DNA from: CAZDET01 sp964504335
Lineage (GTDB): Bacteria; Bacteroidota; Bacteroidia; Chitinophagales; Saprospiraceae
Direction of reading: 5' to 3'
DNA length: 5,294 nucleotides
Assembly: GCA_964504335.1 (NCBI GenBank)
Contig: CAZDET010000128.1
Location: 1 to 5,294 of the forward strand
Position numbers and translations under genes: made by a program. The notes beneath the pieces are model-generated. The model worked only from the letters and a program-made list of their open reading frames with translations. It did not search any database and had not been told where the DNA came from. Below are positions 1-5,294 of this stretch, piece by piece. The stretch's first letter is position 1. The number at the start of each line of letters is the position of its first letter.

Positions 1-57
1 AGCGATGCCGCCGGTAACCCGGCCACCCAAGTATCTCGTGAGGTCAATGTATCCGAG
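1..57 (+). other. C-terminal tail of a DUF5011-type Ig-like domain (D0)
   Basis: The window opens inside a domain: residues 1-19 read SDAAGNPATQVSREVNVSE, the last two strands of a DUF5011/HYR-like bacterial Ig fold. The same ending occurs at residues 509-527 (SDAAGNPATEVVRTVNVSE). Bases 7-27 match bases 1531-1551 exactly. The NPAT form pairs this tail with the domain at 448-526 rather than with its direct neighbour, which has NPAA. The rest of the domain lies upstream of the window. Confidence 0.85.
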
Positions 58-3000
58 CCCGTAGACGAGACCCCGCCAGTCATTACCCTGCTGGGTGCTA
101 ATCCTTTGAGTCTTAACGTAGGCGCCACCTACGAAGAACCTGGTGCTACAGCCCTCGACGACGTGGATGGCGACATCAGCCAGAACATCGTGATTGATGA
201 CTCCAATGTCAATACCGCTGAAGCGGGCACCTACACGGTGACCTACAACGTAAGCGACGCTGCCGGTAATCCGGCGGCAGCAGTAGAGCGGACGGTCATC
301 GTTACGGAGTCTAACCCGATGGTGCTGATTACCGTCAACAACCTGGCGAACTTGTCTAACTCGGTTTCTACCTTTGGAAATAACTCTTTCCAGATTCAGA
401 ACCTCGGTGATGTAAACATCACTCAGGTCACCATCAACTCCAGCTCTACCTTCATGCCGGATGTGGTATTTGACCCCATCGGAAAGGCCGGTGATGCCGG
501 AGCGAAGTGTGTGGCTACCGGTACTGGCAATACCGCAGCCGAAGTAGGCATTACGATTCCTGCCAACGGTGGCAACTCGACCACACCCGACGATACCGAT
601 TGTAACGTGCCCTTCTCGATATTCCACAACGGGGTGGATGATGAGGAAGGCTACGATCTGCTTACCCTCGACTTCAGCAGCCAGGAAGGCGACCTAACCG
701 GCTTCAATCCCGGCGAGACCTATGCCTTCGGTGTAGATATGGATCCGACTTCCATCAAGGGCGACCTGACCACCGGCGATGCCGGTTCGATCGGCGGCTT
801 TGAACTTATTGGTGCCACCGTTACGGTCACCTTTGCCGATGGCACTACGCTGACGGGTAGCCTCTTCGATCAACTTGCCGAAAACATTGCGGCAGACGCA
901 GGCGGATCGCAGGTAAAGCTCTCTAAAACGACCACCACTAATACCGTGAGCCTGTCGGTAACCGGCATCGGTGCCGGACCGGAAGAGGTCAGTGAGCTCG
1001 AACTAGATCAAACGGTGGAAATCACCGGACCGGCCAACGCCGAGGTCATCCTGCTGCACTACGATGCCCGACTATTCATCGATCCGGGAAATCCAACGGT
1101 CGGATTCGACGTGGAGCCCTTTGAAGCAAACGAAGCTATTGCGCTCCAGCGCTACACCGTCACCCTCGATGGCACCGGCTTCGGTACGGTTGACGTGACG
1201 CTGAAGCAAACCGCCGGCACTAACGACGAACCCGACGGTGGTATCAACCACTTCATCGCCGCCGTCGCCGGAAACGGCCCGATGGAGCTCGGTCCGACCT
1301 CCAATACGGTAGTGCTGGAAGTCGTGGAGGCAGTAGACGATACACCACCGGTCATCACCCTGCAGGGTGACAACCCGCTGGAACTGACCGTAGGCGATAC
1401 CTACCTGGAGCCCGGCGCGACCGCGCTCGATGACGTGGACGGCGACATCAGCCAGAACATCGTCATCAATGACTCGGCCGTCGATACCGACACGGAAGGC
1501 TCTTACACCGTAACTTACAATGTCAGCGACGCCGCCGGTAACCCGGCCACCGAAGTGGTCCGTACGGTCAATGTATCGGAAGGCCCGGATGTAACCGCTC
1601 CGGTGATTACGCTGGTGGGCGATAATCCACTGCAACTCTTCGTGGGCGATTCCTACGACGAGCCCGGCGCCACGGCCCTCGACAATGTGGACGGCGACAT
1701 CAGCCAGAACATCACTATCGACGATTCTAACGTCAATACAGCCATTGCAGGTACGTACAGCGTGACCTACAATGTGAGCGACGCCGCAGGCAACCCGGCT
1801 GCGGAAGTTACTCGGACAGTGGACGTACAGGAAATCCCTGCGACTAACCCGGCTGCTGTTGTGACGGTTACCAACGGTTCGGGATTGTTCTCCAGCACCT
1901 TTGGTAACAACTCCATCGTACTGACCAACACCGGCGATCAGGATATCGTAAGTATATCTATCAACATGACTTCGGCGCTGCTGAGGGACATCGTTTTCGA
2001 TCCGGTCGGAACGGCGGGAGACGCCACTGCAAAGTGTGTTACGGCAGGTACTGCCGGAAATTCCGTAACAGAAGTTGGGTTGACCATCCCGGCCGATGGC
2101 CCCTCGGGTAACAACATCCCGAACAATTCTACCGATCCGGACTGCCTCGATGCCTTCTCCGCGCCGCACAACGGAGTGGATAACGACGAAGGATACGACC
2201 AGCTAAATCTGCTCTTTACCAACGGAGATGGATTCAATCCGAATGAGAGCTTTGCATTCGGAGTAGATATCGATCCGACGAGCATCAAGGGCGATGTATC
2301 GGCTGGAAATGCCGGTTCGGTATCCGGTTTTGAAATGATTGGTTCTAAGGTAACTGTCACGTTCGAAGATGGCACAGTCTTAACGGGTGCGCTATTCCTC
2401 GACGATACCGAAAGCGATGGTGGCAGCAAGGCCACCATTGCGCTGGGAGCGCCGGCGATGCCGAGCATCAGCGTACAGGGAATTAGCGAGCTTCCAGCCG
2501 CAGTGACCGAGGCCAGCCAGGTGATTAACGTCGCCGGGCCTGCCAATACGAATTTCGTACTGCTCCAGGCCGACGGCCGCCTTCAGATCGATGCCGGGCA
2601 GCAGAATAACGGCTTCGATATCGATCCGTTCGAAGCCAACGAGGTGATTGCCAAGACGACGTACACCGGTACCTTGAATAGTAGCGGCCAGGCTAGCGTC
2701 CCGGTCACTCTGCTGGCAACAGCTTCTCCAGGTGGCGGCAACGCCGGCCCCGACGGAGGTTTAAACCACTTCATTGCCGTGACGCTTGGCCCCGATGGCC
2801 AGATTGGTATGGCATCGGATGTCATCATCCTTGAATTGGGTCCGGAAGCACCGAATGCAGCTCCTGTGGTACTCAACCCGGGTACACAGACCAACGAAGT
2901 AGGGGATGTTGTCGATTTGCCCATTCAAGCTTCCGACGATCCGGAGCAGACTCTGACCTACGAAGCAGATGGCCTGCCCCCGGGATTGTCGATCAATCAG

Positions 3001-5294
3001 AATACCGGCGTTATCAGCGGCACCATCGAAGCCCAAGGCGGTGGTGGTGGCGGCACCTCCGGTGCCTTCATCGAGCAGAACGGCCTGGTGGTCATCGAAA
3101 TGGAATCTGCCGACAACCTGCCCAACAATTGGAAGACCGCCGATACCTACTCGACAAGCTTGTCGCCGAATGTTGACAACCCGACTCTGGCAAGTGGTGA
3201 TGACTTCATCGTCTGGCAGGCGGGGCAGTTTTTCGGAAGTCCTGGCAACGGTATTATCACCTATCAGGTGCAGATCAACACCACTGGTCTCTACCGCTTC
3301 CAGTGGCGCAGTCAAGTTGGTAACGGTACGTCTTCATCCGAGCACAACGATAGCTGGCTGAAGATTGAAGCCGATCAGTTCTACGGCATCCAAGGAAGTC
3401 CGACGAATCCTACGAGCAGTACTGTGTGCCCCAAAGACGCCTCGGGCTCCTCCTGCCCCAATGGCTCCAGTGCGCCAAATGGTGCCGGCAGCGGCGGCTG
3501 GTTTAAGGTGTACCTGGGTGGTACAGACGAGTGGACCTGGTTTTCCAAGACCAGCGATGCCGATGCGCACGATATCTATGCCCAGTTCGATAGCCCGGGT
3601 ATCTACAACATCCTGGTATCCGCTCGCTCCAGCTCCCACGTCATCGACCGGATGGTCATGAGTCTGGTGGGTGGCCAGACCAATGCGAACGAGGCACAGA
3701 ATTTGAACTTGCCCGAATCACCGCGTACCGACGGCACCACGCCTCCCGATATTACCGGCGTTTATAACGTTACCGTCACGGTAACCGACGACGCTGATCC
3801 GCCTTTGAGTAATTCCGTTGACTTCGACTGGAATGTGGTCGACGAAATCGTCAACCCGAACCCAGTTGCAGATGCCGGTGCGAATCAAACCGTACAGGAT
3901 ACTGACGAGAACGGAACTGAAATCGTAACGCTCGACGGCAGCAACTCTACGGATGACAGCAACATCGTCGGCTACCAGTGGACACTGGGTGGCAACGTGA
4001 TCGCTACTACCGAAGTAGCCCAGGTTACCCTCCCCGTTGGCACCAACGTGATTACCCTGACCGTCACCGACGATCAGGGAGCCACGGATACCGATCAGGT
4101 TACCGTGAACGTACTTCCCGCAGGCGGCGCTCCCTCCAATTTCGTATTGGTGAATGCCCAAGCGAATTCGGACATTCGCGGATTGATCGATGGTGATGTG
4201 ATCAACAAGGCTCTCCTGCCGGCTCAGCTAAGCATTATCTACGTGCCGACGCAGTCGGTAGGTAGCGTAGTATTTAGTCTGGTTGGCCCCAGCCCCCACG
4301 GTCAGACGGAAAGTGTTTCTCCTTACTCCCTGAATGGCGACGCCGGAGGCAACTACGATCCGTTCAACTTCGCGAACGGTAACTATACTCTCACCGTCAA
4401 CCTCTTCAGCGCAGCAGGTGGTGGCGGAAGCCAGATTGGCACCGAAACGATCACCTTCACCGTAATCGACGACGCCGGTATCAACACACCACCAGTGGCC
4501 AATGCCGGTCTGGATCAAACGGTAATCGACAACGACGAAAACGGTACGGAACCCGTAACCCTCAATGGCAGCGGTTCTTCCGATTCCGATGGCACCATCG
4601 CGAGCTTCAACTGGAGCGCACCGGGCGTTTCGATCCCGAACGTGGAGAATCCGACAGCCAACTTCCCGGTCGGTACCACTACGGTGACCCTCACGGTAAC
4701 CGACGACGACGGTGCTACCGCTACCGATCAGGTAGTGATCACGGTCAACTCTCCGGCGAATGCCGCACCAGTAGCCGATGCCGGTGGCGACCAGACGGTA
4801 ACCGACAATGATGAAAACGGTACGGAACCCGTAACCCTCAATGGCAGCGGTTCTTCCGATTCCGATGGCACCATCGCGAGCTTCAACTGGAGCGCACCGG
4901 GCGTTTCGATCCCGAACGTGGAGAATCCGACAGCCAACTTCCCGGTCGGTACCACTACGGTGACCCTCACGGTAACCGACGACGACGGTGCTACCGCTAC
5001 CGATCAGGTAGTGATCACGGTCAATTCTCCGGCCAATGCCGCACCAGTGGCCAATGCCGGAAACAACCAGACGGTTCAGGATGCTGACGACAGCGGCTTC
5101 GAAAGCATTACCCTTGACGGCAGCGGCTCTTTCGATTCCGACGGAACGATCGCGAGCTTCAACTGGAGCGCACCGGGCGTTTCGATCCCGAACGTGGAGA
5201 ATCCGACAGCCAACTTCCCGGTCGGTACCACTACGGTGACCCTCACGGTAACCGACGACGACGGTGCTACCGCTACCGATCAGGTAGTGATCAC
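1..5294 (+). CDS. Giant multidomain secreted/surface protein, internal fragment (DUF5011, He_PIG, carbohydrate-binding-like and PKD modules)
   Basis: Frame 1 stays open for 1764 codons and continues past both edges, so neither start nor stop is visible; in-frame ATGs such as the one at 454 are internal. The translation is a string of beta-sandwich repeats: DUF5011 tail, DUF5011, B1, DUF5011, DUF5011, B2, He_PIG half, carbohydrate-binding-like module, He_PIG half, PKD, Ig-like module, three PKDs. Composition is Asp/Thr/Asn/Gly-rich with few Lys or Arg, and the only six Cys form three close pairs (170/201, 679/715, 1143/1152), which points to export. Proteins with such modules are typically adhesins or extracellular binding scaffolds; an enzyme domain could still lie outside the window. 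No neighbouring gene is visible, so operon context and regulation cannot be judged. Coding status is very secure from the repeated, recognisable domains; the cellular role is inference. Confidence 0.97.
70..306 (+). other. DUF5011-type Ig-like domain, copy D1
   Basis: Residues 24-102 carry the full family signature: TPPVITLLG at the first strand, EEPGATALDDVDGDIS in the middle, then GTYTVTYNVSDAAGNPA and a final RTVIV strand. DUF5011-like domains (also seen as the Cry22Aa-type Ig-like repeat) are about 75-80 residues long and serve as spacer or stalk modules in secreted bacterial proteins; the length here is typical. The acidic DDVDGD stretch could bind Ca2+, which is an inference from the spacing of the Asp side chains. 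It is most like copy D3 (residues 532-611): both have the IDDSNVNTA and NPAA variants. Confidence 0.92.
313..1329 (+). other. Long unnamed extracellular unit B, copy 1 (B1)
   Basis: Residues 105-443 form a unit of about 340 residues that I cannot place in a named family. It seems to have two parts. The first (about 105-315) contains STFGNNS, VVFDPIGKAGDA, the cysteine pair C170/C201, HNGVDDEEGYD and the marker AFGVDMDPTSIKG at 242-254, followed by GFELIGATVTVTFADGT. The second (about 335-443) contains ITGPANAEVILLH, GFDVEPFEANEAIA and DGGINHFIAAV, and resembles a short beta-sandwich. A diverged second copy lies at residues 616-948 with every one of these motifs in the same order, so the unit is a real evolutionary module and not a linker. 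The cysteine pair probably forms a disulfide. Function is unknown; sugar or protein binding on the cell surface is possible but not shown. Confidence 0.8.
1342..1581 (+). other. DUF5011-type Ig-like domain, copy D2
   Basis: Residues 448-527 repeat the DUF5011 signature: TPPVITLQGDNPLELTVGD, LEPGATALDDVDGDIS, GSYTVTYNVSDAAGNPAT and RTVNVSE. It differs from D1 and D3 by INDSAVDTDTEG in the central loop and by NPAT instead of NPAA. The same NPAT-VNVSE ending is found in the truncated domain at the start of the window, so D2 is the counterpart of D0. It follows B1 with almost no linker and precedes D3. Confidence 0.93.
1594..1833 (+). other. DUF5011-type Ig-like domain, copy D3
   Basis: Residues 532-611 carry TAPVITLVGDNPLQLFVGD, DEPGATALDNVDGDIS, the loop IDDSNVNTAIAG, then GTYSVTYNVSDAAGNPAA and RTVDVQE. 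The loop and ending match D1 (residues 24-102) better than the adjacent D2, although D2 is its physical neighbour. This identifies D3 as the counterpart of D1 in a larger duplicated block. Bases 1693-1713 match 169-189 and 1441-1461 exactly, the strongest DNA-level similarity shared by all three complete copies. Confidence 0.93.
1846..2844 (+). other. Long unnamed extracellular unit B, copy 2 (B2)
   Basis: Residues 616-948 repeat B1 in the same motif order: STFGNNS, IVFDPVGTAGDA, cysteines C679 and C715, HNGVDNDEGYD, AFGVDIDPTSIKG (752-764), GFEMIGSKVTVTFEDGT, then GPANTNFVLL, GFDIDPFEANEVIA and DGGLNHFIAV. Between these motifs the copies differ in sequence and by small indels, mainly the loop between the two cysteines (31 versus 36 residues apart), the region after the LFLDD/LFDQ strand, and the Gly-rich turn near residue 910. 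Conservation of the motifs against a diverged background suggests they are structural or ligand-contacting. Function unknown. It sits between the DUF5011 pair and the He_PIG region. Confidence 0.8.
2854..3033 (+). other. He_PIG-like putative Ig domain, N-terminal half
   Basis: Residues 952-1011 match the start of the putative-Ig (He_PIG, cadherin-like) family: NAAPVVLNPGTQTNEVGD, LTYEADGLPPGLSINQNTG and VISGTIEA. The GLPPGLSI...TGVISGT run is the hallmark of the family. The usual next element, a GTY-VTVTVTD strand pair, does not follow directly; instead a Gly6 linker (1013-1018) opens into a different domain, and a fitting strand pair is found at residues 1253-1263. Confidence 0.88.
3061..3666 (+). 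other. Aromatic-rich carbohydrate-binding/malectin-like module
   Basis: Residues 1021-1222 begin with FIEQNGLVVIEMES, a first-strand pattern typical of domains written as 'DG.v.IEaE' in malectin-like and glycosidase-associated sugar-binding modules. Further landmarks are W1044, W1072, the PGNGIITYQV strand (1081-1090), GLYRFQWRS (1096-1104), the HNDSWLKI motif (1115-1122), FYG (1127-1129), GGWFKVYLGG with EWTW (1165-1180), GIYNILVSARSSSHVIDR (1200-1217). The seven or more exposed-type Trp residues, nearly absent elsewhere in the window, and the conserved-looking NDSW and H-x-IDR elements suggest a binding face. C1143 and C1152 form a close pair in a loop rich in Ser, Pro and Gly. This is the most likely ligand-binding part of the visible protein; family name and ligand are inference. 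Confidence 0.7.
3748..3846 (+). other. He_PIG-like putative Ig domain, C-terminal half
   Basis: Residues 1250-1282 read DITGVYNVTVTVTDDADPP and then SNSVDFDWNVVDE. In He_PIG domains the GTISG strand is normally followed within about 5-15 residues by just such a GxYxVTVTVTDD...SxxVxFxWxV ending. Here the two parts are separated by about 240 residues. The preceding segment 1223-1249 (TNANEAQNLNLPESPRTDG and flanks) looks like a linker. This half could instead be the remnant of a second, truncated Ig domain. Confidence 0.7.
3859..4113 (+). other. PKD domain 1
   Basis: Residues 1287-1371 show the PKD pattern: NPVADAGANQTV, then VTLDGSNSTDDSNIVGYQW, then VGTNVITLTVTDDQGATDTDQVTVNV. PKD domains are beta-sandwich spacers of about 80-90 residues common in surface and secreted bacterial proteins. 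It is clearly diverged from the three PKDs at the 3' end (for example TLGGNVIATTEVAQVTL in place of their SAPGVSIPNVENPTANF) and is separated from them by a different module. Confidence 0.92.
4129..4464 (+). other. Ig-like module with PYSLNGD motif between the PKD domains
   Basis: Residues 1377-1488 run from APSNFVLVNAQANSDIRG through LIDGDVIN, LSIIYVPTQSVGSVVFSLVG, the TESVSPYSLNGDAGGNYDPF segment, and NGNYTLTVNLFSAAGGGGS to a closing TETITFTV strand. The order (a 'D.DI..L.dG' opening, SVVF.L, an E-x-x-x-PY-x-L-x-GD turn, a G.YTLT strand, a Gly-rich hairpin) is one I associate with a small all-beta module found next to malectin-like and PKD domains in secreted proteins. I have no firm family name for it. 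The length, about 110 residues, fits a single domain. Confidence 0.65.
4486..4746 (+). other. PKD domain 2 (first of the tandem array)
   Basis: Residues 1496-1582 contain PPVANAGLDQTV, VTLNGSGSSDSDGTIASFNW, VGTTTVTLTVTDDDGATATD and QVVITV, a full PKD signature. The domain holds twelve Asp/Glu and no Lys, Arg or His. It joins the next PKD through the linker NSPANA. The DSDG and DDDG turns may bind Ca2+, which is inference. Confidence 0.94.
4765..5022 (+). other. PKD domain 3 (second of the tandem array)
   Basis: Residues 1589-1674 are the same PKD as the preceding one except for a few changes in the first strand (ADAGGDQTVTDND for ANAGLDQTVIDND). From base 4813 to 5024 it equals bases 4537-4748 without a mismatch, including third codon positions. 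It is again free of Lys, Arg and His and is followed by the same NSPANA linker. Confidence 0.94.
5041..5294 (+). other. PKD domain 4 (third of the tandem array), cut by the window end
   Basis: Residues 1681-1764 start with APVANAGNNQTVQDADD, then SGFESITLDGSGSFDSDG, which differ from the two previous copies, and then continue with IASFNWSAPGVSIPNVENP identically. The last 146 bases equal the matching bases of copies 2 and 3 exactly. The domain lacks only its last residues, which lie beyond the window, and further copies may follow. Confidence 0.92.

Larger units (their letters stand above)
1..1329 (+). repeat. Supermodule copy 1 (DUF5011-DUF5011-B), 5' truncated by the window
   Basis: D0 tail, D1 and B1 correspond in order and subtype to D2, D3 and B2. 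D0 and D2 share the NPAT/VNVSE ending; D1 and D3 share the DDSNVNTA and NPAA variants. The offset between matching positions is 508 residues (1524 bases) across the DUF5011 pair and drifts to 505-511 in the B unit through small indels. This copy begins upstream of base 1. Confidence 0.85.
1342..2844 (+). repeat. Supermodule copy 2 (DUF5011-DUF5011-B), complete
   Basis: This is the complete second copy of the block of about 500 residues: D2 (448-527), D3 (532-611), B2 (616-948). Protein similarity to copy 1 is obvious over its whole length, but the DNA is well diverged outside short runs, so the duplication is old and both copies have been kept under selection for protein sequence. Confidence 0.85.
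4489..5294 (+). repeat. In-frame 276-bp tandem repeat (three PKD units, last incomplete)
   Basis: Units are 4489-4764, 4765-5040 and 5041-5294 (cut). The period is exactly 276 bases, or 92 codons. Units 1 and 2 are identical over 212 bases (4537-4748 against 4813-5024). All three are identical over the 146 bases 4597-4742, 4873-5018 and 5149-5294. Because the period is a multiple of three, gain or loss of a unit keeps the reading frame. Confidence 0.97.

Noticed and set aside
454..456. In-frame ATG as a possible start of a separate gene
   Set aside because: It falls in the middle of unit B1, and the frame with clear DUF5011 sequence is open upstream of it without interruption.
1072..2169. 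Minus-strand open frame of 365 codons opposite B1, D2, D3 and B2
   Set aside because: It lies fully antisense to a frame with recognisable domains. Its translation (repeated VRIGRIV, HVDRYTYDI-like stretches, many Arg and His) is just the complement of the DUF5011 and B repeats and matches no family I know.
1938..2546. Minus-strand open frame of 202 codons rich in Ser, Pro and Leu
   Set aside because: Antisense shadow of B2 in another phase; low-complexity composition, no domain, overlaps a secure coding region.
3152..3165. Perfect 14-base palindrome (CGACAAGCTTGTCG) as a possible operator or terminator stem
   Set aside because: It lies inside the coding sequence of the carbohydrate-binding-like module, has no loop or U-tract, and one such palindrome in 5 kb is not far from chance expectation.
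2583..4518. Several minus-strand and plus-strand open frames of 70-185 codons in the central part
   Set aside because: All overlap the frame-1 protein where it shows He_PIG, carbohydrate-binding-like, PKD and PYSLNGD modules. Their translations lack family motifs, and the absence of stops follows from base composition and codon bias of the real frame.
4489..5294. CRISPR array or mobile-element repeat as an explanation for the direct repeats
   Set aside because: Units are 276 bases, adjoin directly without unique spacers, keep the reading frame and encode full PKD domains, so they are protein repeats.

Overview
The whole window is one uninterrupted plus-strand reading frame (frame 1, codons starting at base 1). 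It runs through 1764 complete codons without a stop and is open at both ends. It is an interior slice of a single giant, modular, secreted or surface-anchored bacterial protein. Start codon, signal peptide, promoter, C-terminal anchor or sorting domain, stop and terminator all lie outside, and I see no RNA gene, mobile element, CRISPR or intergenic DNA. Other open frames on both strands are shadows of this gene.

Layout in protein order (residue 1 = bases 1-3): the tail of a DUF5011-type Ig-like domain (1-19); a second DUF5011-type domain (24-102); a long two-part unit without a family name I can assign, called B1 here (105-443); two more DUF5011-type domains (448-526 and 532-611); a second copy of the long unit, B2 (616-948); the first half of a putative-Ig (He_PIG-like) domain (952-1011); a Gly6 linker and an aromatic-rich beta-sandwich-like module that resembles carbohydrate-binding or malectin-like domains (core 1021-1222); what looks like the second half of the same He_PIG domain (1250-1282); a PKD domain (1287-1371); a further Ig-like module with a PYSLNGD motif (1377-1488); and three tandem PKD domains of exactly 92 residues each (from 1497 to the window end). 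No catalytic domain is visible.

Two scales of duplication shaped the gene. The older is a block of about 508 residues (about 1.5 kb) made of two DUF5011 domains plus one B unit, present twice in series and now clearly diverged. The younger is the 276-bp PKD array at the 3' end, where neighbouring copies share 212 and 146 bases without one mismatch, with a sharp boundary inside the last copy.

The protein is Asp/Thr/Asn/Gly-rich and poor in Lys and Arg. Its only six cysteines fall into three close pairs, as expected for a Ca2+-stabilised beta-sandwich rod outside the cytoplasm. The most natural role is an adhesin, or a stalk and binding scaffold for polysaccharide on the cell surface. The organism cannot be fixed from this window: moderately GC-rich DNA and this domain mix suit a marine or aquatic Gram-negative, such as a higher-GC Bacteroidota (Saprospiria-like) or a gammaproteobacterium, but this is a weak inference. 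I do not see a new multi-gene system. The points of interest are the duplicated unnamed B unit, the apparent domain-within-domain insertion and the recently homogenised PKD repeats.
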